Origin: Chamaecyparis obtusa
Lineage: Eukaryota; Streptophyta; Pinopsida; Cupressales; Cupressaceae
NCBI GenBank assembly: GCA_027943335.1
Contig: BSBK01002091.1
Coordinates: 755,501 to 819,500, forward strand
Direction of reading: 5' to 3'
Length of the DNA stretch: 64,000 nucleotides
Made by a program: the position numbers and the translations under genes. How positions within the stretch are numbered: the first letter of the stretch is position 1; each line of letters opens with the position of its first letter. The notes under the pieces are model-generated. The model saw nothing but the letters and a program-made list of their open reading frames with translations. It searched no databases and had not been told where the DNA came from. Positions 11,918 through 26,797 of the stretch are shown here, in pieces.

Positions 11918-13834
11918 TGCCCATTTCTGTCTGGGGCATTCTTTGTACATACTTTATGATCTTGAAAAAATTCCAAAAAAATTCATATATGATGCTGAAA
12001 AAATCCTAAAAAGCATATAAAGTCCTGAAAAAATACAAAAAAATCAAAAAATTCAAAAATTCAAAAAAAATTGAAAAAGTGCCTTGGTGAAAACCTGGAA
12101 ATAGGTGCCTTGGTAGCAAAAATACAAAAAATTTATAAAAAGTCCTGAAAAAATTGCAATAAATCTATCAAGTGGTGAAAACCTAGAAATAGGCACTGCT
12201 TGAGACCCTCTGCACCTATGTCTATCAGTCTTGCGTAGTGCTCATTCGCTCCACTTCTCGCTTTGCCTCTCCTAGCCTGGAATTGACTCTTGTCTTAGTC
12301 TAAGGGGCATACGTTGTTTTAAGCTTATCTTGGGTCTCTTTGTGCATCTGGGTTTCTTAGGCACCTCACAAATGGTGTTTTTCAACACCACCCCAACTGT
12401 GTTTTTCAACACTACCCTCGCGTCGAGTGTTTATCAACACTTATCAGATGTCCTACCCATAGTCTAGATGATGCAATATTTCTCACTGGCAGATGCGATA
12501 CTCAAAGTTTGACTCTATGACCTACACACACGCACTTGAATCACTGAGATTTGTTTGACTTTATTTCTTTGCGTGCTGTCTATGATGATTTCTTTACTGA
12601 GTGTTCTCCCCCTATGATCATTTTCAATGATGCATAGTTAGAAGACTGAGGGAATGAGAACATGTTTTATTGCTTTTTCTACTTGTGGGTATATTTTGTT
12701 GGTCCTAACTGTCATGAGCATTTATGCTGGTCTTACTTGACACTTTGGACCTACAAGGTATTATCCTTGACTGTTTCACAAGTGCATGCTTATAGCTATC
12801 CCAACTTTTCATGTGTCTTGATGCTAGCATAATCTTGCCATATCAAACTTAGGTAATCTCACTGCACTAGTCATCTTGACCTACATGTCTTTGATGCCTA
12901 GGTGGGATTTCCACATTTCTATCTGATATAGATCATATTCAGATCCACATAGTTATGCTAGTGTGTATTGTATGATCTTGCGATGCTACCAATAATGCTC
13001 AATGATGATAATTAGATGTCTATTGGCTTCGTAACCTTGCAAGTAAACCACTTTTCATGTAGCTTGCATTCTTAAGTTCATGTTAGTTTAGTTTTGCATC
13101 TTGCATATGGAGAGAGCTCTCCTTTTCATCTTACGTGGACTTGTTAATCAACTGCGCTCACCTTTCACTTCTTCCTGATCATGTCTTTCGCTTCTTGTCT
13201 TTCATATCACATCATTTTCCTTTCATTTCGGGATCGAAACCGAAATCTGAGTTCACCTTGATTATTCCAAATCACCTTTTCCCCCTCTTTCGTGCAGTTG
13301 GCTAACCTTTTTGAGGCCTGATCCTTCGATCTTCACTAGGGCATTCTTCACCTCTTCATCCCCATCTCTTTCAAACTTCTAGTCTTTCATTCACTTTCAA
13401 ATCCCAAGTTCAAATTCTTCCCCTCCATGGTGTTTTCGGGTTGAGGGACCGCTTGGTTCGTGCCCCAGGTCCCATGTGTGGGGCATATCTTCACTGCTTG
13501 ATGGTTATCCTATTCTCTTTCTTCGATTATGATTTCTAGTGATTTGATCATGCTACTCTTGCTTCTACTTTCCCTCTACCTAGATTTCGCTTTCGATCCC
13601 GAGGGGGCAGACACATCATAACTTATTGGCTATCTCTTTCCTAAGTGTTCAGTACTGTCACTACCAGGCTGATCATGCAGGATTTGCTATCTCTCTGCAC
13701 TTCATTCTTTGGATTCAGATCGTTATTTGCTTGCCTTCTTGGCTGATCTGAGTTGCTTTGTGATCCCAAATCAATCTCACATTTCAACTTCATTCTTTGA
13801 CTACATGTGTTCCCAGATCGATCACACATTAGTC
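11918..13834 (+). other. 3' non-coding region of element A
   Basis: About 1.9 kb without a supported frame. It starts with A-rich repeats of the AAAAAATTC type (11960-12150). Three small hairpins GTGTT-NNNN-AACAC follow at 12375-12388, 12399-12412 and 12427-12440. The rest is T/C-rich and unremarkable. Confidence 0.6.
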
Positions 13835-13847
13835 AAAGAGGGGCAAA
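13835..13847 (+). other. Polypurine tract of element A
   Basis: AAAGAGGGGCAAA sits immediately upstream of the 3' LTR, as expected for the plus-strand primer of reverse transcription. Confidence 0.7.
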
Positions 13848-14784
13848 TGTATACACCTAAAAATGGTCATCTAGACTATTAGCCCCTTTTGCTAAATCAA
13901 CAATTGCTTATTCTTGATCAAATCCTAGCTCTATCATTTATTCGATTATTTTCTATGGGCTAACCATTTTATCCTAAGTCTTTATTTATTTAAAAGGAAT
14001 ATTTCCTCCCCTTTTAAATAAATAAAAGCCCTCACTTTTCCTCTTATCCTAAGTTGCACAAATAAAGCATTATTCTTATTTTATAAAAAGGGAAAAAGCA
14101 CTTTTTGTCTCATATGGACACAAAAGTCAACTCTTATTTTCCTATTGGAGGATACTTGTGCACATGGATTGCTCCTTTTTCAAGCTCCACCATTGATTAA
14201 ATCTTTTTCCTCTTAATCTCCATGGTCCATTTCTCCTCATTTCCTCTAAAAGAAGATCTCTCTTCTTCATTCTAGATCCCCAACTTTTTATGCTAATATT
14301 ATGCTGCAGGTTTTCTAGGTACACTTTGAAGCTTTTGAAGATTTGGAGCATTCTTAGCATCTACATCTCATTCTTAGCATCTACATCTCATTCTTGCATT
14401 TTTAGCTTAGCTTCATATTTATGCTTTCTTAGATTAGCTTCATTTCTATGCTCTAGATTAGCTCACATAGATTAATTAGCTTGGGTTGTAACACTTGCAT
14501 ATTTCCTTTCATAGCTTAGCTTGCATTTCCATTTCTAGCATAGCATTGCATTGCATTTTCATTCTTGATTCTTGAGGATATTGTCATTCTTTCCCTTGTC
14601 TTCCTTGAATCTCCCATTGCATGGTTTACTAGCAAGGTTATAGGCTAAATAGCTCTAGCTGAGAGCATTCTTAAAAGCCCTTGCACTCCATGCCTAGGGA
14701 GCTATGGATCGATTTGTGAGGGCTCATTCTTGAGTTTCCTTGCATGTAATGATCCATAGAAGTGTGACACAATTATAGCACACA
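13848..14784 (+). repeat. 3' LTR of element A
   Basis: The 937-bp repeat differs from the 5' LTR at about 14 positions counted by eye, with no length change. It is followed directly by the target duplication CCTAG. Confidence 0.95.
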
Positions 14785-15664
14785 CCTAGGACCCTTTAGG
14801 ACCAATTACAACCCTATAGGATGCATTAATACCCATTAGGACACATTAGAACCCATTAATACCTCTTAGAACACAATAAGGAGCATAGGGACACTAATGG
14901 GTTCTAATGTGTCCTAATGGGTCCTAATGTTTGATAAAGGGTTCTAATCTATCCTAAGTTGTCCTAAAACCCCTTAGAACCCATTAGGACCCTTTAAAAC
15001 ACATTAGGATCCATTAGGGCACATTATAACTTATTAGGACTCCTTACAACACATTAATCATCATAGGACACACTAATGTGTCTGAAGGGGTTGTAATGGG
15101 TCCTAATGTGTCCTATTGGGTTTTAATTTGTAATAATGTACAATAAGGTGTTAAAATGGGTCCTAAGTAGTCCTAGGATACCTTAGGACACATTAGGACT
15201 CCTTAGAAAATATAAACCATCATAGGACACACTAATGGGTTCTAAGTCATTATAATGTATCATAAAGGGTCATAAGTGGTTCTAGTACCCATTACAACCC
15301 ATTACAACCCTTAGGATGCATTAGGACCCATTAGGGTAGATTAGATCCTATTAATACCCCTTAGAACACATTAAGGGGTGTAGGGCACACTAATGGTTTC
15401 TAAAATGTTCTAATGGGTCCTATTATGTCCTATGGGGTTTTAATTCATCCCAACTAGTCCTAGGAACTATTAGGGCCAGTTACAACCCCTTAGGACCCAT
15501 TAAGACCCATAAGGATACATTAGGATCCCTTAGAACACATTAATAGTCGTAGGACACACTTTAGGGTCCTAATGTGTCCTAACATGGGACTAATGTATCC
15601 TAAGGGGTTGGAATGGGTCCTAAGCGGTCCTACGACCACTTAGGACCCATTACAACCCCATAGG
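14785..15664. repeat. Palindromic ~170-bp satellite, block 2
   Basis: This continues block 1. Boundary motifs near 14872, 15049, 15211, 15368 and 15537 give periods of about 157-177 bases. Each monomer again reads outward as TCCTAATGGG words and back as CCCATTAGGA words. The block is cut at 15664 by the next insertion. Confidence 0.8.
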
Positions 15665-19750
<4,086 letters not shown>

Positions 19751-20091
19751 ATAGGACCCATTAAATATTAAGACCCTAAAGTGTTTCCTACGACTATTAA
19801 TGTGTGAGAAGGGGTCCTAATGTGTCCTGATGGGTCTTAATGGGTCCTAAGGGGTCAAAATGTATCCTAATGGTTCCTAGGACAAGTTAAGATCCATTAA
19901 AACACCTTAGAAAATATTAGGACATGTCAGAACCAATTAGTGTGTCCTACAATGATTAATATATTCTAATGGGTCCTAATGTGTGGACTTAGGTGTCATA
20001 ATGGGTCCTACAGGGTCCTAGGACCCATTATGACTCCTTAGGATATATTAGATTCACTTAGTACCCTAAAGTGTGTCCTGTGATGATTAAT

Positions 20092-20092
<1 letters not shown>
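19751..20092. repeat. Palindromic ~170-bp satellite, block 3
   Basis: Last part of the array, with boundary motifs now mostly in the complementary sense (near 19786, 19940 and 20070). It ends at the CT tract. Confidence 0.75.

Positions 20093-20126
<34 letters not shown>
20093..20126. repeat. (CT)n microsatellite at right edge of array
   Basis: Seventeen CT units. Inverted counterpart of the GA tract at 3657-3697. Confidence 0.9.
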
Positions 20127-20127
<1 letters not shown>

Positions 20128-20410
20128 GGTTGTTAATGTCCATCTTGTTTTTGATTAAGTAAAACAATTTTTACAACGGTCCTGAAACCCACATCAAAAT
20201 TAAAGTCTTGAGAAACTCAAAAAAACCAACCAAAGAAAAATAAAATAGAGTAGCAAGGACAAGCCACCACTGGGCCAAACATGAAATAAATAGAGAATAT
20301 AAAGCCTGGCCTAAAGGAAGAACACCAAAAAATAGTTATGCTATGCTCCTGAGCATGATGACCACGTTGTTTTCAAGGGCCTCCATCAGTTGAACAATAT
20401 CTTTAACGTT

Positions 20411-21588
20411 CTACACTTGGGAGCCTTGTGGGTTAGTTTTCTCCCTGTTCTTCCTGATTCTTTCCCTGGTTCTTTTCCCTGGACCTTCTATCTGCTCCTT
20501 GTCTTCCTTCTTAGTCCTCTTTTCTATCTTGGGGTCTATTTTTTCTTTCATCTTTTTAATCAACATCTTCATATTTTTATTGGACGTTTTAAGGATGTTA
20601 AAAATTTTCACTGCCACGCCCTTAAGGGTATTTTCCAAACTAATCATTTTGGATTCCATGTTCATGACACTGATTTCTAGGCTTGGCATGTTCTTTATGG
20701 TCTTTTCCTTGTTGCCCATGTGCAAAATTTTAACCTTGATGTCCTTGATCTCGTGGTATAGCCATTTAAAAGACCGAAACTGGTCCAACATGTTGTTTTT
20801 GGTATTGTTGAGAAATTCCATATCCATCTCCTTGGCTTTGTCACTAAGAACAACCAAATTTGGGTCTATCAATTCTTCCTTATGGATTTTTCCTTCTTTG
20901 TCCTCCAAAATCTAAGGAAAGACTGCTTCCCTAATAATTCCCATATGCATGGTGTTAATATTAAAATTTCTCGAGAACTTTTTTCCCCTACTAGTATCCT
21001 AACTATGATACTCCCCCCTGAGGTATCTTCAGTCTCATCAATCCTTATGGGTGATTGATTGGTTCCCTGGTCATCTTTCTCTTCAGTCTCAGGGGCTTGG
21101 ATTTTTGTTTTAGTTCTTGGGGAGTGGGGAAGAGGGGATTTTTCCTCACAGATAGTGATATCAACTGACATGTGGCTAGAGAAGTCCTGCGTTTGTTTGG
21201 GGGTGTCCTCCTTGTCCTGTTCCTACAAATTCATTGGATCCTCAATAGGGCTGACCACTTCTTCTTCCGAAACCATTTCTTCCTCTTTTTAGTTATACTC
21301 TTCCTCAGAGTTAGCCTCCTTCCTTTCTTGGTTTTTGGAGGGAAATTCACTCTTGATAGCTTTCAGAGGCCATTTCTTGGAAGGAGAGCCCTTGCTCTAT
21401 TTCTTGAATTCAACCTCCTCACTATCATCTGAGGGGATGCCCACAAACAAGCCAGAAGGAACATAATTCGAGCCAAAGTTCTCACTTATAGCCTTGCTAT
21501 CCCTAATTTCTTTACCCAAGATTTGGGTTTTAAATAATTCATATAACAGAAGGATTAATCCTTCATGCAGGGTGGGGTTAATGTCCAT
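20411..21588 (-). pseudogene. Decayed coding relic, Lys/Glu-rich with coiled-coil character
   Basis: Read on the minus strand, three consecutive open pieces follow each other: 21588-21397 (opens MDINPTLHEG), 21171-20869 and 20908-20411. The last, about 165 residues, is rich in Lys, Glu, Ile and Met with heptad-like spacing, which suggests a coiled coil. The frames are separated by stops and shifts. I do not recognise the family. A retrotransposon accessory or ORF1-type protein is possible. An 18-bp word, GTTAATGTCCATCTTGTT, occurs at both ends of the region (about 20137 and 21578). Confidence 0.35.
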
Positions 21589-21599
21589 CTTGTTAATAT

Positions 21600-23527
21600 G
21601 CCTAAAAAAATAGCTTTTTATTCATATTTCCTTGGCAACTTGCAAGCATTGGTAGTTTAAATTTTTCAAGTCTTCATCAAGGACATCCTACATAAAATAG
21701 TTAGGCTATTTAAAGTAATCAAAATAGATAACTCAGCATTAAATGTCAAGGTTAGTACCAAAATGAAATTTCAAAATTAAACCAAAATGCTCTATGTCAT
21801 AAACCCAGAATTGTATGATTCTTTGATGGACTCCATTTTCCCTTTCCTAGACATGAGCTAAGGAATGACCCTATACAATCAATAGTGCCAAATATGATCA
21901 ATTAAGACAGTCCATATGATCAATAACCAAGTATAATAAATGAGATATGTCTATGCAAGTCTATATACTAGGTACAATATTCCAAACTAGGTATGATCCT
22001 AGATCACTCTTGTATGATTCTCTGCTGACTAAGGACATGAAAGTGTGCATACTTGTTAGAAAAATGATGTGAAAATGGGGCTTGGGCCCTATGATGGGAG
22101 CCAAAAATGTGTTTCTGAAATATTGTCTAGTGTCATGCAAGCACACACACTTCAATATATCATTATACCATTGGTTAGTCAAAGAATATATCAATTAAAA
22201 GTATATAAAACCAATGAAATTTGACCTATTACTTCCTAGTTAGAAAAAGTATGATCGGATTGAGTGTTACTCTAAGATTATTAGCTTAGATCAGTGACAA
22301 TGCAATTCAAAAATATAAGATTCTAAACTATTACAATATATTTTTTTTCTGATAAACATGATTCTAGCTATGAATTTGAATGCAATTGTGCAAGATTAAC
22401 ACTTGAATGCTATGAATTTAGCTTCTACATTCTATTTTACACTAAGAATTAAGTCTAAGATGCACAAATTAACTCAAAGAAGCTCTCAAAATGATGAATT
22501 GAGCCCTAGATGCAATTTGGAATTATTACCTTAAGATGAATGAATGCTATATTATTTTAGCTTTGATTGAGTTCCTTTTATAGATTTGTGATTAATTTGA
22601 ATGGTGGAGATGAATCCTTAAGGGACAGTTGATACCGATTATCAATTGATCCATGTGATCAAGCTTCATTCGAGGGAGTTAGGTCATCTTTCCCTTTGTG
22701 AGGTGAGTGTTTGATTAGGACCTTTATTAAATCCTTTTAATTAATTATTCTAGCCATGGGATTTTACTCTTTGATTTAATTAATTAGGCTATAAGAATTA
22801 ATTAATTAATTGATTTGGGATTGATAACCTTTGAAGTTTGACTATGAATTATTAATTTTTGATTAATTATGCAAATAAATTGATGAAATTCACTAACTCA
22901 ATTAGGTGATTGATTTGATTTGATGCTCTAATTAGGGTTTAGGGAAAATTTGGTTAATTTAGCCCCTTTGATAACACTAGCCCATTTTTAGGTGATTACA
23001 ATACTTTGTTCCTTATATTTGTAAAATCTATGTATGCTTCTCTATTTGTAATGCAAAATTTAGGCATTTTGCCTTTAACATTGAAAAAAGAATTCAATAA
23101 ATATTAAAATATCTTAATTTTTGGAAAATCCAACAATTTCATATTATACTATAAATAAAAGATTTAAAAAAGAAATATATAAAAAATTAGGAATACATTA
23201 TATGTGGTTTTAAAAGTAAAATAAATCAAACCACTAGAATTATTAGAAAAGATTATAAATAAGAAAGTGGAATAAAAAAATAGAATAGAAAAAAATATTT
23301 TAATGTGAGATACAAGATTTGAAAATAATATTATAATTTCTCTGTAAATTAAGTTAAAAGATAAAGAAAATATTCTTTTATTTAAAAACTATAATAAGTT
23401 AAGACAAACAAAGTATATTATAAAATAAAAGAAAAAATATTATAAAAGGGTACTTAATATTGCAAGAATATAAAATGGAAGGTTATTGAAAAATATGATA
23501 AAAATAAGATTCAATGACTCGAAATCT
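21600..23527. other. AT-rich gene-free spacer
   Basis: No supported gene, LTR end or tandem array was seen. Sequence near 22700-22920 is very rich in TTAATTAATTA words. Confidence 0.5.
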
Positions 23528-23765
23528 TATTATTGGTGGAGTAAAATTAGAAGAGTTAAAACTATACAAAATTTAGAGTTATAATTAGTAGAATATTAAT
23601 TAAGAAGGATGAAGATATCACTAAACAAAGTAATAAAACAAAATCATATTATTGATGGAGTAAAATTAGAAGAGTTAAAACTATACAAAATTTAGAGTTA
23701 TAATTAGTAGAATATTAATTAAGAAGGATGAAGATATCACTAAACAAAGTAATAAAATAAAATCA
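23528..23765. repeat. 119-bp tandem duplication
   Basis: Two adjacent copies (about 23528-23646 and 23647-23765) are almost identical. For example ATTATTGGTGGAGTAAAA in the first matches ATTATTGATGGAGTAAAA in the second, 119 bases later. The near-identity means a recent duplication. Confidence 0.9.
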
Positions 23766-24879
23766 TTAAATAACCAAGGACGAGGGTTGAAACTAAGAGG
23801 AAGAAAAAAAATCATTAAAAATAAATATAATAGATTATATAAAGACAAAAAGGATAAAAAAATAAGGGGATAGGCCAAAAAAAAAAAAAAAGAGTCTAGG
23901 TTGTAGAGAAAGGATGATAAAGAAGAAACAATAGAGAGAAATGTAGAACAATACATACTAGAATAAATACTTAAATTGGAGGAAGTGGGGATAAGATGAG
24001 GTTAACTAAAAAATGTAAGTTCAAGTTTGAAAGTTGGCAAATGGGAAAGGTTCAAAAGACTCAAAGATGAGAAGGGGACGAGGAAAAGTAGTGATGAAGA
24101 AAAAGGATGTTGGCACATTTAGGAAAAAGTGAGAACTAAAGAAAACAGACTTAGAAGATGGTAGAAAGAGTAAGCAATAAATATGATAGTAGAATGAGAG
24201 GAAATGAGACATTATATACTAGAAATAAGATTTATTTTTGATGAAATTTAATGTATTTCTAAGAAGAAATCAAATTTTAATCTTTCTCTCAATTAATATT
24301 AGTAGGGTGACTTTGACATAGATAAATTCTTCTCCTTTTGTTTTTAAAAAATATACAAATAAATGCATAGCATCTGAAAATTCATCTTCTATAAAACTAG
24401 TATTGTAGAGATGTATACAAGAAATACTTAAAATAAAATTAGACCTCAATTTAGCTTGAGTTGATCTAGTTAATTTTATTGAATAAGAAATAATGGATTG
24501 ACCTTATTGCTCTTACATTTTCTTCCTTGAAATGTAAAATAATATGATTAAAAATAAACAATAACTAAATAAATTTTATTTTCTCCTCCTTACAACTAAA
24601 TGGTGGATTACTTGTGCATTTTGAGTGGTTGTGTGCTATACATGTTCCCTTTCCTTCTATTGCAATGTAAATGAGAGTTAACAAAAAAATATTAACATTG
24701 TTGTAAGTAATGAATTTTTTTTTAATTTAAACAACAAAAAATGACACGATCATGATAGTTTTGAACTAATAATAATTGAATGACAAAAGAATGATCATAA
24801 GAAAAAACTAATGGTATAAAATATTTTATGTCATGCCCATTGAATATAAATGTGTTTCATTAAGATAAAAATACAATAG
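23766..24879. other. Purine-rich AT spacer
   Basis: A- and G-rich on the plus strand to about 24230, then mixed AT-rich. No gene recognised. Minus-strand frames here are Phe/Leu/Ser-rich because of the base bias. Confidence 0.45.
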
Positions 24880-25860
24880 TATATTTTTATTAGATAGATA
24901 AACACAATGATTTGAAAACATCTCATACTTAAATAGATATCATACAATATATAAGTGTCATTTACTCTTTGTTTAACATTTACTCTCAAATTTGTTATAC
25001 ATAAGTATCTAAATTCTATTAGATGAAGTATTTAAATTGAATGGAGTGGTGATAGACCAAGTAACTTGATAACATTTCTTATAGATAGAAATATAGACAA
25101 ATAAAAAACATAATTAATAATAGCATTTAAAAGATAATTGTGAAGGATAAAATTGTCTCTTTTTTTGCTTGTTCTTTCTTTCACATTTACTTATTTTTTT
25201 GCTATATATCAATTTTTTCACTCATAATGTAAACCCAATTAAAGAAGGAAATTTTTTTTAAAAAGCTAATTAAATTTTATAGACAAATAAACACAAAAGA
25301 AATTACCATCTTTTGAATTCTCTTGATAAATGATTATATTGGATAAAAAGTGTCTTCTTCATTTGCTTATTCTTTGACTTACATTTTAATTTTGTTGTTT
25401 GTAAGTTCTAAATAATACAAGGCAGAGTATGTGAACCTAATGAATGGATGAAAAATCAAGTTAATTGATAAAACTTTTATAAATAGCTGTTTGGATAGAC
25501 ATACACAGTAACTTTTGACATCATCTTAATAGAAAATATGAGGGATAAGTGTGTCTTGTTTGTCTATTTACACTCTTTTTTAGATTTACTTTTGATTTTG
25601 TTGTATGTAGTTATCCTAATTGATATAAGATAAATTGTGTGAATTCAATAAAAAATAACAAATCAAACAATTCTACAAAATTTTACATAAATAAATAGAC
25701 AAATAGACATCACAATTGTTAACATCTTTTAATAAATTAATAAATAAATATAAAGAATAAAAATGTTTCCTGTGTAATCAATTAATTTTTACATTTACGT
25801 TTTAATTAAAATTTCTCAAAATCAAACTACTAACAAAACTTCACATTACAAAATAGATGA
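24880..25860. repeat. Degenerate ~200-bp tandem repeat, about five copies
   Basis: A recurring block of the form GTGTCTT...CTTATTC...TTTACATTT, then ...AAATAGACAAATA, restarts near 24955, 25152, 25348, 25550 and 25764, a spacing of 196-214 bases. Copies are highly diverged and have no open frame. Confidence 0.55.
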
Positions 25861-26507
25861 AACACTCAAATACTTCTGTGAAAAGCATATCTTTATTGAT
25901 ACAACATAGTGCACTGCTCTTACAAGGTTGTGCAATAGGCATCAATAACAATTGACGCCTTACCATTCATGTATATCTATGAATTGTCAAAGAGAAAACA
26001 CTAAAATCTCGAATGGAAGTATTATAGTCTTAAGAAAGAAAACAATTGTACAAGAATGATTTTAGAAGATTCAAGTTGAAATTTGATATCGAGTGTAAAC
26101 TAAAATTGAAGAGCCGAAGCTGATGTTGGAATTCTGTATAGTTTAGAAAAGCAAATTTCTATCATGCGCCGGTACAAGAAAAAACTTCTACATTCCAAAG
26201 TACTTAATTGGCATCGAATCATTCAACATAGTTTATGGAAACTGGAAAGAAATACATCTGTCCTCCCTTACGATTTTATGAAACAATGGTGAGTAAATCA
26301 ATAACAAACACAATACACATACACTGTCTCTTGTTCTGAATTTTTTGGAGAGAATACATCAATATTGATAGAATGATGAGGCGGGGAAGTAGAATAACAT
26401 GATTATTAAGAAGATAAAACATATTTTGCTAGTTGAGTAGCTGACCCAAGAGGTAAATTTACATAGCAAAGGCATAACAAAGAAAATAACATATGATGCT
26501 TGTTTTT

Positions 26508-26513
26508 ATTAGG
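26508..26513 (-). terminator. Candidate polyadenylation signal of the IDD gene
   Basis: AATAAA on the minus strand lies about 285 bases past the stop codon of the zinc-finger gene. It is the best-placed canonical hexamer I see, but a plant 3' end cannot be fixed from sequence alone. Confidence 0.35.
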
Positions 26514-26797
26514 GTTCCAAACTGGTTTTCCACTGGCCATATTTGTGAATTCCAATTTCCCATAATCTGAACATCATATACATTATACATTCAGAATGAA
26601 CAGTAGGCAACATGATGCAAGTTCTGTGATTATAACACGGATAACCAGACATCTTATTGATCCAACTCTAGCAAAAGAATATATGCATTCAACAAATCAT
26701 CCAGGGACGCGATCCGCTTACCGAATTTCACAATTGCTTCTCCTGAACAGTCGAGCCAGAACTTAATTACAGGCGCCGATACATGACTTTCCCTTCC

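Larger units (their letters stand above)
4290..14784 (+). mobile_element. Complete non-autonomous Ty3/Gypsy (Tat-like) LTR retrotransposon, element A
   Basis: The element is 10.5 kb with two 937-bp LTRs (4290-5226 and 13848-14784) that start TGTATACACC and end TAGCACACA. It is flanked by the 5-bp duplication CCTAG at 4285-4289 and 14785-14789. It has a primer-binding site after the 5' LTR, a 2.3-kb leader, one long gag-protease frame carrying two stops, and a purine tract before the 3' LTR. Reverse transcriptase, most of RNase H and the integrase core are absent, so movement would need helper proteins. By eye the LTRs differ at about 14 positions (~1.5%), so insertion is fairly recent. The Tat assignment rests on the gag, the CX2HX4HX4C knuckle and the protease context, and is an inference. 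Confidence 0.9.
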
